The notes: generated from the letters alone by a model not told the origin. Counted from the stretch's first letter, positions 42,800 through 52,672 are shown. The stretch is 64,000 bases of DNA from Actinoplanes utahensis (GCF_016862455.1 NZ_BOMZ01000111.1:22368-86367), one strand, 5' to 3'. Translations and numbers: made by a program.

Positions 42800-44608
42800 A
42801 TGCGGCTGCGCAACTGGATCGCGGTGCTGGTCAGCGTCTTACTGCTGGCCTGCGCCGGGGTCGTCGGCATTCTGGTGAACCGGTCGGCCGTGCAGGCGGT
42901 CGAGAGGGTGCACCGGAATGACACGACCGCGCTCGGCGACAACAACGGCACACTCACCGCCCAGCTCCAGACCTACTCCGCGGTCGAGCTGGGCCGGATC
43001 GCCGCGCAGTTCGCCGGCCCGGGAGCGGGCCCGGCGAGGCTTCCCGACCTGCTGAGCACGGCCGCGAGGAAGTCGAGCACCTTCACCTACGGCCTGATGG
43101 TGGCGGACGCCACCGGCGCGCGGGTGCTCGCGAGCCGGCCGTCCGGCCTGCCGTCCACCGGTGACGCCGGCTGGCGGCGGATGTGGGCGCAGGTCCGCGG
43201 CGGTGGGGCCGGTTTCTCGGACATCATGCTGGTGGAGGGCGGGGACGCGGCGGATCCGGAGTCCTATGTGGCGGCGGTCGCCGTGCCGATTCCCACCGCC
43301 GCCGGGTACCTGATCGGGCTGAACCAGGTCGCCCGGACCTCGCTGCAGGGTTACATCGGTGAGCTCAAGAGCGACCTCCACGAGACGACGATCGTCGACG
43401 CCACCGGCCGGATCGGCGCGGCCAGCGTCCGGTCCCGGGTCGGCTCGACCATCAGCCGGAGCGTCTTCGCGCCGAAGGAGACGTTCGAGACCGACTCGGA
43501 GAAGTCCTCCTTCATCCAGTACGACGAGGACGGCACCGCGATGGTCGCGGTGGTCTTCGACAAGACGCCCAGCGGCTGGTACTACGTGCGGACGCAGACC
43601 AAGAAGGAGTTCGACGGCGCGGTCTACAGCAAGAGCCAGACGTTGAACATCACCCTGCTGTCGATGCTGGTGATCGGCGTGGCCGGCATCATCGCGCTCG
43701 GGTACCGCCAGCAGATCCAGCGGCGCCGCGCCGACCAGCGGTTCCAGGCCCTCTTCCAGCACGCCCCGGACCTGGTGTCGGTGCTGGACAGCACCGGCCG
43801 GATCATCTTCAGCAGTCCCAGCACCACCTCGGTGCTCGGCTTCGAGCCGGGTTCGCTGGCCGGGCACAGTGTGTTCGACGTGCTGCACCCGGAGGACGAG
43901 CCGCAGATGCGGGGGCGGCTGGGCACGCTCCTCGCCGACCCGTCCGCGGTGCTGCGCCTGCAGTGCCGGGTCCGGACGGCGAGTGGCGAGTACCGCTGGT
44001 TCGACTTCACCGCCTCCAACCAGATGCAGAACCCGGCGCTGAACGGCATCGTGATCAACGCCCGGGACGTCTCGGAGAACCGCGCCTTCCAGGAGCGGCT
44101 GGAGCACGAGGCCCAGCACGACCCGCTGACCGGCCTGCCCAATCGCCGGCGGATGCAGGACAAGCTCAACTCGACGCTGACCGCGGACGCGGTCGCGGTG
44201 CTCTTCGTCGACCTGGACGGGTTCAAACCGGTCAACGACGTGCACGGGCACGAGGTCGGCGACGAGTTGCTGCGCCAGGTGGCGGACCGGCTCAGCGCCT
44301 GCGTACGGGCCGATGACGTGCTGGCCCGGGTCGGCGGCGACGAGTTCGTGATCCTGATGCCGGGGGTGCTGACACCGGAGGACGCCGAGAACATGAGCGG
44401 CCGCGTACGGTATGTCCTCGAACTCCCCTTCCGGATCGACGGTCACGAGATCGCGATCGGCGCCAGCGTCGGCGTCCATCTGGCCCCGGCCGCCGCCGAC
44501 CCGGACGAGGCCCTGCGCGCCGCGGACCACGCGATGTACGAGACCAAGCACACCGGCCGGATGCCGGCCGGCGCGATCCGGGTCGGCAGGCATCGCGCGG
44601 GGGACTAA
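42800..44608 (+). CDS. Membrane PAS-GGDEF diguanylate cyclase
   Basis: 602 residues; AGGAGG six bases before the ATG at 42800 decides the start over longer in-frame alternatives. The first helix (about 5-26), an extracellular Cache-like sensor of about 250 residues and a second helix (near 280-300) anchor it. Inside are a PAS domain (FQALFQHAPDLVSVLDSTGR, about 315-430) and a GGDEF domain with VGGDEF intact near residue 515. No EAL follows before the stop. It should make cyclic di-GMP in response to an outside ligand. Confidence 0.92.
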   Translation: MRLRNWIAVLVSVLLLACAGVVGILVNRSAVQAVERVHRNDTTALGDNNGTLTAQLQTYSAVELGRIAAQFAGPGAGPARLPDLLSTAARKSSTFTYGLMVADATGARVLASRPSGLPSTGDAGWRRMWAQVRGGGAGFSDIMLVEGGDAADPESYVAAVAVPIPTAAGYLIGLNQVARTSLQGYIGELKSDLHETTIVDATGRIGAASVRSRVGSTISRSVFAPKETFETDSEKSSFIQYDEDGTAMVAVVFDKTPSGWYYVRTQTKKEFDGAVYSKSQTLNITLLSMLVIGVAGIIALGYRQQIQRRRADQRFQALFQHAPDLVSVLDSTGRIIFSSPSTTSVLGFEPGSLAGHSVFDVLHPEDEPQMRGRLGTLLADPSAVLRLQCRVRTASGEYRWFDFTASNQMQNPALNGIVINARDVSENRAFQERLEHEAQHDPLTGLPNRRRMQDKLNSTLTADAVAVLFVDLDGFKPVNDVHGHEVGDELLRQVADRLSACVRADDVLARVGGDEFVILMPGVLTPEDAENMSGRVRYVLELPFRIDGHEIAIGASVGVHLAPAAADPDEALRAADHAMYETKHTGRMPAGAIRVGRHRAGD

Positions 44609-44648
44609 ACTTCGTGCACACTGGGTGCAGTAAGTTTCTCTCGAAACG

Positions 44649-46370
44649 GTGGTGACCGCGGTGTCCAAGGTGCTCTCCCGGCGTGACCTGGAATTCCTGC
44701 TCTACGAATGGCTCGACGCGGAGGCGCTAACCGCCCGCGAGCGGTTCGCCGAGCACTCCCGGGAGACGTTCGACGCGTTTCTCGACGTGTCGCAGCAGAT
44801 CGCCGAGCGCGATTTCGCCCCGCACAACCGGGCCGGCGACCTCAACGAGCCGACCTTCGACGGGGAGAAGGTCACGATCATCCCGGAGGTGAGCCGGGCG
44901 CTGAAGGTCTTCGCCGAGTCCGGCCTGCCCGCCGCCGGGTTCCCCGCCGAGCTCGGCGGCCTGCAGCTGCCGCACGTGGTGCAGCGGGCCTGCTTCCTCT
45001 GGTTCCAGGCCGCCAACACCGGCACCTCGGCGTACGCCATGCTCACCTCGGGCAACGCCCACCTGCTGGTCGCCCACGGCACCGACGAGCAGATCCAGCG
45101 GTACGTGCTGCCGATGCTGGAGGGCCGCTTCACCGGCACCATGTGCCTGTCCGAGCCGCAGGCCGGATCCTCGCTCAGCGACGTGACGACCAGGGCCGCC
45201 AAGCAGCCCGACGGCACCTACCGGGTCACCGGCGGCAAGATGTGGATCTCCGGTGGCGACCACGAGCTGAGCGAGAACATCATCCACCTGGTGCTGGCCC
45301 GGGTGGAGGGCGCGCCCGCCGGCGTCAAGGGCCTGTCGCTGTTCATCGTGCCGAAGAAGGACCTGGAGACCGGCGAGCGCAACGGTGTCGTCCTGGCCGG
45401 GCTGAACCACAAGATGGGTTACCGGGGCACCACCAACACCGTGCTCGCCTTCGAGGACGCGGCGGCCGAGCTGGTCGGCGAGGAGGGCCGCGGCCTTCAG
45501 TACATGTTCCACATGATGAACGAGGCCCGGATCGGCGTCGGCGCGGGCGCGGTGGCCCTCGGCTACACGGGCTATCTGCACGCGCTCGACTACGCGCGGG
45601 AACGCCTGCAGGGCCGCCCGGTCGGGGACAAGAACCCCACGGCGCCCCCGGTCGCGATCGTGCGGCATCCGGATGTCCGGCGGATGCTGCTGAGCTCGAA
45701 GTCGTACGTCGAAGGGGGTCTGGCTCTGATCCTCTATGCGGCGAAGCTGCTGGACGAGCCCTCCCCGGAGAACGACCTGCTCCTCGACACGCTCACCCCG
45801 ATCGTGAAGGCCTGGCCGTCGCAGTGGTGCCGTCTCGCCGACGACCACGCCATCCAGATCCACGGCGGCTACGGCTACACCCGGGAATATCCCGTCGAGC
45901 AGTTCTATCGGGACAACCGGCTCAACTCGATCCACGAGGGCACCGACGGCATCCAGGCCCTCGACCTGCTCGGCCGCAAGGTCACGCAGAAGGGCGGCGC
46001 GGGCCTGGGCCTGCTGCTGGGCCGGATCCGCTCTCGCGCGGGCCTGGTTCCGGAACTGGGTGACGCCGTGATCGAGGCGGCCGCGCGTGTGGAGGCGACC
46101 ACCGCCAAACTGTGGGCCGCCGGGAACGCGGAGACCGCGCTCGTCAACGCCACCGCCTACCTCGACGCCGTCGGCCACCTGGTGATCGCCTGGATGTGGC
46201 TGGAGCAGTGGAGCGCCGCCGAGGGCAAGGAGGGCGACTTCTACGAGGGCAAACGCCTGGCCGCGCGGTACTTCGTCACCCACGAGCTGCCCCGGATCGG
46301 GCCTCTGCTGGATCTTCTGGACTCCGGTGACACCTTGCTTCGGGACATGGACGACGCCTGGCTGGGCTAA
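44649..46370 (+). CDS. Acyl-CoA dehydrogenase
   Basis: 573 residues from the first of several GTG codons (44649, 44652, 44661); the third gives the family-like start VSKVLSRRDLEFLLYEWL. FAD and substrate segments are clear: MCLSEPQAGSSLSDVTTRA (about 160), KMWISGGDHELS, and AIQIHGGYGYTREYPVEQFYRDNRLNSIHEGTDGIQALDL, where the Glu of EGTD is the usual catalytic base position. The extended C-terminal region matches the larger FadE-type dehydrogenases. It carries out the first oxidation of beta-oxidation. It lies ten bases before ligD. Confidence 0.93.
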   Translation: MVTAVSKVLSRRDLEFLLYEWLDAEALTARERFAEHSRETFDAFLDVSQQIAERDFAPHNRAGDLNEPTFDGEKVTIIPEVSRALKVFAESGLPAAGFPAELGGLQLPHVVQRACFLWFQAANTGTSAYAMLTSGNAHLLVAHGTDEQIQRYVLPMLEGRFTGTMCLSEPQAGSSLSDVTTRAAKQPDGTYRVTGGKMWISGGDHELSENIIHLVLARVEGAPAGVKGLSLFIVPKKDLETGERNGVVLAGLNHKMGYRGTTNTVLAFEDAAAELVGEEGRGLQYMFHMMNEARIGVGAGAVALGYTGYLHALDYARERLQGRPVGDKNPTAPPVAIVRHPDVRRMLLSSKSYVEGGLALILYAAKLLDEPSPENDLLLDTLTPIVKAWPSQWCRLADDHAIQIHGGYGYTREYPVEQFYRDNRLNSIHEGTDGIQALDLLGRKVTQKGGAGLGLLLGRIRSRAGLVPELGDAVIEAAARVEATTAKLWAAGNAETALVNATAYLDAVGHLVIAWMWLEQWSAAEGKEGDFYEGKRLAARYFVTHELPRIGPLLDLLDSGDTLLRDMDDAWLG

Positions 46371-46373
46371 CTT
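46368..46373 (+). promoter_or_regulatory. Leaderless -10 hexamer before ligD
   Basis: TAACTT begins 13 bases before the ligD ATG and includes the stop codon of the acyl-CoA dehydrogenase. Confidence 0.45.
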
Positions 46374-46380
46374 GAAGGGC

Positions 46381-47343
46381 ATGTCCGGTAAAGCCACGAT
46401 CATCGAAGTCGGCGACCACGACGTGCGGGTCTCCAACCCGGACCGGATCTACTTCCCGGAGCTCGGCGCCACCAAGCTCGACCTGGTCGAGTATTACCTG
46501 GCGGTGAGCGACGGGATCGTCCGGGCACTGCGCGAGCGCCCGTGCATGCTGCACCGCTTCCCGGACGGCCTCGCGGGGGAGAAGGTGCATCAGAAGCGGG
46601 TGCCCAACGGCGCTCCGCCCTGGCTGGAGACGGTCCGGGTGAAGTTCCCGCGTTACAACCGGCACGCCGACGAGCTGTGCGTGACCAAACCGGCCGACGT
46701 GATCTGGGCCGTGCAGATGTCCACCGTGGAGTTCCATCCGTGGAACTCCCGGCGGGCCGACACCGAGCGGCCCGACGAGTGGCGCATCGACCTGGACCCG
46801 ATGCCGGACTGCCCGTTCGGCACGGTCCAGCGGGTCGCCCCGGTGGTCCGCGAGGTCCTCGGTGAGCTGGGCATGACCGGTCACCCCAAGACCTCCGGCG
46901 GCAAGGGTCTGCACGTCTACGTGCGGATCACGCCGCAGTGGGGCTTCTCGGAGGTACGCCGGGCCGCGCTCGCCTTCGCCCGCGAGGTGGAGCGGCGTGC
47001 CCCGGCCGACGTGACGACCACCTGGTGGCGCAAGGACCGCGACCCCACCTCGCTGTTCATCGACTACAACCAGAACGCCCGGGACCACACCATCGCCAGC
47101 GCCTACTCGGTCCGCGGCGTGCCCACGGCCACCGTCTCCACCCCGGTCACCTGGGACGAGATCGGAGATCTGGACCCCAGAGACTTCACCATCCGTACGG
47201 TGCCCGCGCGCTTCGCCGCCCTCGGTGATCTGCACGCCACCATCGACGACCACGCGTACTCGCTGGACACCCTGCTGGAGTGGGCGGACCGCGACGAGAA
47301 GGCCGGCCTGGTCACTCCCGAGGAGAAATCCCCGGATCATTAG
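46381..47343 (+). CDS. ligD: LigD polymerase-domain protein (NHEJ primase/polymerase)
   Basis: 320 residues, a complete stand-alone PolDom. Present are SNPDRIYFPELGATK and VEYYLAVSDGIVRALRERP at the N-terminus, the catalytic DLDP in WRIDLDPMPD (about 138-141), SGGKGLHVYV (about 170) and SLFIDYNQNARDHTIASAYSVR. This archaeo-eukaryotic-primase-type polymerase fills gaps in non-homologous end joining. No ligase or phosphoesterase domain is attached and no Ku gene is in the window. Split LigD domains are usual in actinomycetes. Confidence 0.92.
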   Translation: MSGKATIIEVGDHDVRVSNPDRIYFPELGATKLDLVEYYLAVSDGIVRALRERPCMLHRFPDGLAGEKVHQKRVPNGAPPWLETVRVKFPRYNRHADELCVTKPADVIWAVQMSTVEFHPWNSRRADTERPDEWRIDLDPMPDCPFGTVQRVAPVVREVLGELGMTGHPKTSGGKGLHVYVRITPQWGFSEVRRAALAFAREVERRAPADVTTTWWRKDRDPTSLFIDYNQNARDHTIASAYSVRGVPTATVSTPVTWDEIGDLDPRDFTIRTVPARFAALGDLHATIDDHAYSLDTLLEWADRDEKAGLVTPEEKSPDH

Positions 47344-47377
47344 GGAACCGATCGGCGGTCTCCCGCGTGTATCGGTC

Positions 47378-47890
47378 ATGGCGGTACGGACAGCGCTGAG
47401 CCCGGACGTGGCGGCACCGGTGGAAGAGGACGGTTTCGAGGCCTTCTACCGGGCGAACGCCGACCGGGTCTACCGCGCGCTCGTGGTGACCCTGCGCCGT
47501 GACGACCTGGCCGCCGAGGCGGTGGCCGAGGCGATGTCCCGGGCCTACGCCCGCTGGTCCACGGTCAGCCGTCTGGAGAACCCGGCCGGCTGGGTCTTCC
47601 GGGTCGCGCTCAACTGGGCCACCTCGTGGTGGCGCAAGGTCCGCCGGGAGAGCCCGCCGGCCGACGAGGCCGCCCACCCGCACCTGCGAGCGCCGGACGG
47701 CTCGATGGCGGCCCGGGACGCGCTCGCCAAGCTGCCCGAGCCGCAGCGGGCCGTGATCACCTGCCGGGTGCTGCTGGATCTGTCCACCGCCGAGACGGCC
47801 ACGGCCCTGCGAATCAGCGAGGGCACGGTGAAGAGCCGGCTCTCCCGCGGTCTGGCCGCCCTCCGGCACGAGCTGAACAGCGAGGACTGA
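47378..47890 (+). CDS. ECF-type RNA polymerase sigma factor
   Basis: 170 residues. Region 2 is EAFYRANADRVYRALVVTLRRDDLAAEAVAEAMSRAYARW and NPAGWVFRVALNWATSWWRK. Region 4 is LPEPQRAVITCRVLLDLSTAETATALRISEGTVKSRLSRGLAALR. Complete and short, like actinobacterial SigE-family/ECF members. Three bases separate it from the following membrane protein, which is the likely anti-sigma partner. Promoter specificity unknown. Confidence 0.9.
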   Translation: MAVRTALSPDVAAPVEEDGFEAFYRANADRVYRALVVTLRRDDLAAEAVAEAMSRAYARWSTVSRLENPAGWVFRVALNWATSWWRKVRRESPPADEAAHPHLRAPDGSMAARDALAKLPEPQRAVITCRVLLDLSTAETATALRISEGTVKSRLSRGLAALRHELNSED

Positions 47891-47893
47891 GCC

Positions 47894-49051
47894 ATGGAGA
47901 GGATTCCGCAGAACGTGAGCGAGGCGGTCCGGGTGGCGGCGGGAGCCGCACGGGGATATCCGGGCGACCTCGCTGACATCCATCGCCGGGTCCGCCGTCG
48001 CCGCAACCGGCAGGCGCTCGTGTGCGCCGCCGCGGTGGTGGCGGTGCTGGGCGCGGCGGCCGCCGGGGCGGCGGCCTGGCGGCGGCCCACCGCCCCGGTC
48101 GTCACCCCGGCCGCCACCGGCCCGGCCCGTAGCGCGGAGCCGTCACCGAGCACGGCGCCCACACGGCGGGACCCGGCCCAGCCGCTGATTCTGGACGCGG
48201 CGGCCGGCTCCTACCGCGGGAGCGACGGTAGGACCGTCGTCCTCGGCGGCGACAAGCGGATCGGTGAGCTCCTGCCCGGCGGCGAGTTGCGGGGTCACCC
48301 GGTCGCCGGCTCGCGGAACTGGGAGAAGGCCGTGGTGGTGTTGCCGGACGGCAGTCTCGTCGCATTCGGCAGCCACGACACCACGCCGGGGGTCGAGCGC
48401 ACCGACGGCCCGAACGTGAGCGGGCTGGAGTACCGCCTGGTGGGTGTGGACTCCGACGGCACGGTCTCGGTCCAGCGGAACATCCGCCGCAAGGGCGAGC
48501 CGGTGACCCTGGTGACCTCGACGGCGACCACGGCGTATCTGTGGCGCCCGGCGGGCCTGGCCGAGCACGACCTCGCCACCGGCGCGGAGAGGATCGTCGT
48601 GAAGAAGGCGGCGCTCGGCTTCGAGCAGGTCTTCGGCTCGCTGCGGATGTCGGACCTGGCCGGCGACCGGCTCGTGGTCGCCGGGATGAACGACGAGTGC
48701 AAGCCGAGCGTCTACGACATCGCCACCAGCCGGCGTGTCGCCGCACTGTCGCTGCACGGCTCGAAGTGCGTCGCCGTGAACGCGATGCGGCTCTCCCCGG
48801 ACGGCTCCAAGCTGGCGGTCGCCTACCAGCACGAGGACGCCTCGGCGGGTCTGCTGAGCAGCGTCGCCGTGATCAGGGTCGCCGACGGCACGGTGATCAC
48901 CCGCCGGCCCGAGCCGGAGATGGGCACCACGCAGGCGTCCTGGGCGACCTCGCTCGCCTGGGCGGACGAACAGACCGTGCGAGCCGCTTCCTACCTGGTC
49001 GGCGCTGAGGAGACCAGCGAGGTCACCGCGTTCACCATGACGGCCGGCTAG
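47894..49051 (+). CDS. Membrane protein with outer beta-propeller-like domain, probable sigma partner
   Basis: 385 residues. A short cytoplasmic segment (about 1-40, ending RRVRRRRNR) precedes one membrane helix (41-63), a Thr/Pro/Ser-rich linker and a 280-residue outer domain. That domain has repeated strands such as VVVLPDGSLVAFGS, YDIATSRRVAALSL and MRLSPDGSKLAVAYQ, typical of WD40/TolB-type propellers. No zinc anti-sigma motif is seen. Its place three bases after the sigma gene and its topology suggest it restrains that factor. This is inferred. Confidence 0.75.
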   Translation: MERIPQNVSEAVRVAAGAARGYPGDLADIHRRVRRRRNRQALVCAAAVVAVLGAAAAGAAAWRRPTAPVVTPAATGPARSAEPSPSTAPTRRDPAQPLILDAAAGSYRGSDGRTVVLGGDKRIGELLPGGELRGHPVAGSRNWEKAVVVLPDGSLVAFGSHDTTPGVERTDGPNVSGLEYRLVGVDSDGTVSVQRNIRRKGEPVTLVTSTATTAYLWRPAGLAEHDLATGAERIVVKKAALGFEQVFGSLRMSDLAGDRLVVAGMNDECKPSVYDIATSRRVAALSLHGSKCVAVNAMRLSPDGSKLAVAYQHEDASAGLLSSVAVIRVADGTVITRRPEPEMGTTQASWATSLAWADEQTVRAASYLVGAEETSEVTAFTMTAG

Positions 49052-49088
49052 CCCCCGCCGGTGCCGCGGCGCCCGGTGACCACCACGG

Positions 49089-50123
49089 TCACCGGGCGTC
49101 CGGCGTACGTCCCGCCGTGCTCTCCCGGACGATCAGCCGGTGCGGCGCCCGCAGCTCCAGACCGGGCGGCGGGGTGTCGCTGGCGATGCGCAGCAGCAGC
49201 CGTTCGACAGCGGTGGTGGCGATCCACTCCTTGTCCGGCGAGATCGTGGTGACCGTCGGGTTGGAGTAGGAGCCGTCCTCGATGTCGTCGTACCCGATCA
49301 CCGCGATGTCCTCGGGGATCCGCAGGCCGCGGGACACGATGCTGCGGATCGCGCCGAGCGCCACCAGGTCGGAGTAGCAGAACACCGCGTCCGGCGGCTC
49401 CGGCAGGTCGAGCAGATGGTTCATGGCCTGCGCGCCGTCGATCCGGTTGAACCGCGGCGTCTGGATGATCAGATCCTCCTGCGGGGTGAGGCCCCGGCCC
49501 TTGTGCGCGTCGCAGAAACCGCGGGTGCGCCGTTGCGCCGCCTCACCGGTGGCGTACGGCTGGTCGCCTATCGCGGCGATCCGTTGCCGGCCCATGTCGA
49601 GCAGGTGCTCGGTGGCCTGGCGGGAGGCGGCCACGTCGTCGATGCCGACGTGGTCGAAGAAGCCGTCGCTGCTGCGCTCGCCGAGGATCACCAGCGGGAG
49701 CGTCGGGTCCCGGTCGGTGAGGGCCTGCTGGTCGAGGCCGAGCGGGCTGAAGATGACGCCGTCGAAGAGCAACCGGCGCGAGCCGTCGGCGATGAAGGCC
49801 CGCTCGTGCTCCGGGTCGCCGTCGGTCTGGTCGATCAAAACGTTATAGCCGCCGACCCGCGCCGCCCGGATCACGCTCTGCAACAACTCGGAGAAGTACG
49901 GGGTGTCCAGGTAGGGCACGACGACCGCGATCTGACCGGATCGGCCCTGCGCGAGGTTGCGCGCGAGTACGTTCGGTCGGTATCCGAGCTCTTCCACCGC
50001 GCGTTGAACGCGCTCTCTCGTACGTTCCGTGACATTGGCGTAGCCGTTGACCACGTTGGAGACCGTCCGGCTGGATACGCCAGCCAACTCAGCGACGTCA
50101 CGCAGAGTTACTTCTCGACGCAA
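49089..50123 (-). CDS. LacI-family regulator of the arabinoside operon
   Basis: 344 residues. The start is a TTG at 50123 with GAGGGGGG five bases upstream, giving RREVTLRDVAELAGVSSRTVSNVVNG, a perfect LacI helix-turn-helix at the N-terminus, and hinge helix RPNVLARNLAQGRSG. The periplasmic-binding-like ligand domain includes AVVVPYLDTPYFSEL and FCYSDLVALGAIR. It is divergent from the sugar importer and arabinofuranosidase genes, with a LacI-type palindrome between. It probably represses them until an arabinose-containing ligand binds. Confidence 0.92.
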   Translation of the reverse strand: MRREVTLRDVAELAGVSSRTVSNVVNGYANVTERTRERVQRAVEELGYRPNVLARNLAQGRSGQIAVVVPYLDTPYFSELLQSVIRAARVGGYNVLIDQTDGDPEHERAFIADGSRRLLFDGVIFSPLGLDQQALTDRDPTLPLVILGERSSDGFFDHVGIDDVAASRQATEHLLDMGRQRIAAIGDQPYATGEAAQRRTRGFCDAHKGRGLTPQEDLIIQTPRFNRIDGAQAMNHLLDLPEPPDAVFCYSDLVALGAIRSIVSRGLRIPEDIAVIGYDDIEDGSYSNPTVTTISPDKEWIATTAVERLLLRIASDTPPPGLELRAPHRLIVRESTAGRTPDAR

Positions 50124-50199
50124 GGTGCCCCCCTCTGCCCGCTCCAAGTTTCCGGCAGGTTACCCCTTGCCGTCGTTAAGGCGTCCGTGCATGCTTTGC

Positions 50200-50215
50200 T
50201 TTGCAGCGCTGCAAA
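50200..50215. promoter_or_regulatory. LacI-type operator
   Basis: TTTGCAGCGCTGCAAA is a perfect 16-bp palindrome with the central CG typical of LacI-family sites. It lies 77 bases before the regulator start and 182 before the importer start. Confidence 0.8.
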
Positions 50216-50396
50216 AGCGTAGCAACACCGTCCGACGGACCGAGAGAACTGTTTGGCGGCGAGGTCCGGCCTGTATGGCCGACCCCCGGTGTGCCAGCAC
50301 CGGAGGCCGGCTCTCTGAGCCCTGAACCGGCTCAGAACTGATCAACTGGATACGCATCCCCCACTAGAAACGAATCTACTTGTCTGTGAGGACCCA

Positions 50397-51740
50397 GTGA
50401 ACATCAGCAAGCTTAGTGCACGACGGGTCAGTCGGCGATCGGTTGTGGCGGCGGTCGCTGCCTCGGCGCTCGCGCTGACCGCCTGCAGCAGCGGTGGCGA
50501 GAAGGCCGCGGAGAAGCCGGACGGCCCGGTCACCGTCAAGGTCTGGGCGTGGTACCCGGAGTTCAAGGCCGTCGTCGACCAGTACAACGCGACCCACACC
50601 GACGTGAAGATCGAGTGGACGAACGCGGGCACCGGCCAGGACCAGTACACCAAGCTCCAGACCGCGCTGAAGGCCGGCAAGGGCGCGCCCGACGTGGTGC
50701 AGCTCGAGCTCCAGGAGATCCCCACCTTCGCGCTCACCAAGCACCTGGTCGACCTCGGCAAGCACGGCGCCAACGACGTCAAGGGCGACTACGTCGACTG
50801 GGCCTGGAAGCAGGTCAGCTCCGGTGACCAGGTCTACGCGATCCCGGTCGACGCCGGCCCGATGGCGATGATGTACCGCGAGGACATCTTCAAGAAGTAC
50901 AACCTGACCGTCCCGACCACCTGGGACGAGTACAAGGCGCAGGCCGAGAAGCTGAAGGCCGCCTCCGGTGGCAAGTCCTTCATCACCGACTTCGGCGCCA
51001 ACGACGGCGGCTTCATGACCGGCCTCTTCTGGCAGGCCGGCGCCAAGCCGTACGCCTACGACCTCGCGAACCCGTCCAGCATCGGCGTGAACGTCAACAA
51101 CGCCGAGGCCAAGAAGGTTCTGGAGTACTGGGAGGGCCTGGTCAACGGCGGTCTCGCCGACACCACGGCGTTCCACACCACGGACTTCTACAACGGCCTC
51201 AACACCGAGAAGTACGCGACCTACATCGCGGCCGGCTGGGGCCCCGGCTACATCCAGGCCAACGCGGCCGGCTCGTCCGGCAAGTGGAAGGTCGCGCCGC
51301 TGCCGCAGTGGGCCGCCGGCGAGAACAAGCAGGGCGACTGGGGTGGCTCCTCGTTCGCGGTGACCGACCAGGCCAAGTACCCGGACGTCGCCGCCAAGGT
51401 CGCGATGGAGCTCTTCGGCGCGAAGAACACCGAGGCCTGGAAGATCGGCATCGACAAGGCGTTCCTGTTCCCGACCGCCACCCCGGTGCTGGAGTCGGAC
51501 ACCTTCAAGAACAAGCAGTACGACTTCTTCGGCGGCCAGAAGGTCAACGAGGTCTTCGTCCCGGCGTACAACCAGATCGGTGAACTGGCCTGGAGCCCGT
51601 TCAACAGCTACAACTTCAACCAGCTGACCACGAACCTGAACCAGGCGATCGAGAAGAAGACCTCCTGGACGGCCGCGCTGGACACCGCGCAGGAGAACGT
51701 CAAGAACTACGCCACCCAGCAGGGCTTCAAGGTTCAGTAA
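50397..51740 (+). CDS. ABC sugar-binding lipoprotein
   Basis: 447 residues from a GTG with GAGG six bases upstream. A basic signal with lipobox LTAC (Cys about 30) anchors it outside. The mature part is a family-1 extracellular solute-binding protein: VKVWAWYPEFKAVVDQYNATH, KLQTALKAGKGAPDVVQLE and YAIPVDAGPMAMMYREDIFKKYN. It captures a sugar, probably arabinose or arabino-oligosaccharide judging by the GH51 gene downstream. Its TAA overlaps the next ATG by one base. Confidence 0.93.
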   Translation: MNISKLSARRVSRRSVVAAVAASALALTACSSGGEKAAEKPDGPVTVKVWAWYPEFKAVVDQYNATHTDVKIEWTNAGTGQDQYTKLQTALKAGKGAPDVVQLELQEIPTFALTKHLVDLGKHGANDVKGDYVDWAWKQVSSGDQVYAIPVDAGPMAMMYREDIFKKYNLTVPTTWDEYKAQAEKLKAASGGKSFITDFGANDGGFMTGLFWQAGAKPYAYDLANPSSIGVNVNNAEAKKVLEYWEGLVNGGLADTTAFHTTDFYNGLNTEKYATYIAAGWGPGYIQANAAGSSGKWKVAPLPQWAAGENKQGDWGGSSFAVTDQAKYPDVAAKVAMELFGAKNTEAWKIGIDKAFLFPTATPVLESDTFKNKQYDFFGGQKVNEVFVPAYNQIGELAWSPFNSYNFNQLTTNLNQAIEKKTSWTAALDTAQENVKNYATQQGFKVQ

Positions 51741-52672
51741 TGACCGAGGTCCAGACTCCCCCCGCGGCCGCTCCGGCGGCCGCGGGCCCCTCGGCCGCAC
51801 CCGGCACCCGGCGGTCGGCGAAGGTGAAGGAAGCGGCCACCGGCTGGCTGTTCGCCCTGCCCTTCACGATCCTGCTGATCGCCTTCCTGCTGCTGCCGAT
51901 GGGCTACGCATTCAAGATCAGCCTGTACCGGTCCACCCTGCTCGAGGGTGAGGTCTTCGCGTTCTTCGACAACTACCAGCAGGCGTTCTCCGACCCGCTG
52001 GTCCGTGAGGGCGTGGTCCGGGTCCTGATCTTCGGGCTGGTCCAGACTCCGGTGATGATCGGGATCGCGCTCGTCGCGGCCCTGCTGATCGACGCCACGA
52101 CCTCCCGGTTCTCCCGGTTCTTCCGGCTGGCCGCCTTCGTGCCGTACGCCGTGCCCGTGGTCATCGGCACGCTGATGTGGGGCTTCCTCTACAGCGACAG
52201 CATCGGCCCGCTGTCCGGGCTGGGCATCGACTTCGTCTCCGGCGACACGGTGCTGGCGTCCCTGGGCAACATCACCACCTGGCAGTGGGCCGGCTACAAC
52301 ATGATCGTCCTGTACGCGGCCCTCCAGGGGCTGCCGCGGGAGACCTACGAGTCCGCGCGCATCGACGGCGCGAGCGAGGTCCAGATCGCGCTGCGGATCA
52401 AGACGCCGATGATCTCGTCGGCGCTGATCCTGGCGACGCTCTTCACCATCATGGGCACGCTCCAGTTCTTCACCGAGCCGCTGATCCTCCAGCCGCTCAA
52501 CCCCGGCGCGATCACCCAGCACTACACCCCCAACGTGTACGCCTACAACCAGGCGTTCTCGTTCCAGCAGTACAACTACTCGGCGGCGATCTCGTTCCTG
52601 CTCGGAGCGGTGGTCTTCATCGGGTCGTACATCTTCCTGTTCGCGACCCGGAAGAGGAGCGCGCTGCGATGA
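51740..52672 (+). CDS. ABC sugar permease, MalF-type
   Basis: 310 residues with six membrane helices. A Pro/Ala-rich cytoplasmic start precedes the first helix (about 33-55). The EAA loop that contacts the ATPase reads ETYESARIDGASEVQIALRIKTP. MalF-like partner of the next permease, whose start it overlaps by four bases. No ATPase gene is in the operon, so a shared MsiK-type ATPase encoded elsewhere is expected, as in other actinomycetes. Confidence 0.94.
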   Translation: MTEVQTPPAAAPAAAGPSAAPGTRRSAKVKEAATGWLFALPFTILLIAFLLLPMGYAFKISLYRSTLLEGEVFAFFDNYQQAFSDPLVREGVVRVLIFGLVQTPVMIGIALVAALLIDATTSRFSRFFRLAAFVPYAVPVVIGTLMWGFLYSDSIGPLSGLGIDFVSGDTVLASLGNITTWQWAGYNMIVLYAALQGLPRETYESARIDGASEVQIALRIKTPMISSALILATLFTIMGTLQFFTEPLILQPLNPGAITQHYTPNVYAYNQAFSFQQYNYSAAISFLLGAVVFIGSYIFLFATRKRSALR

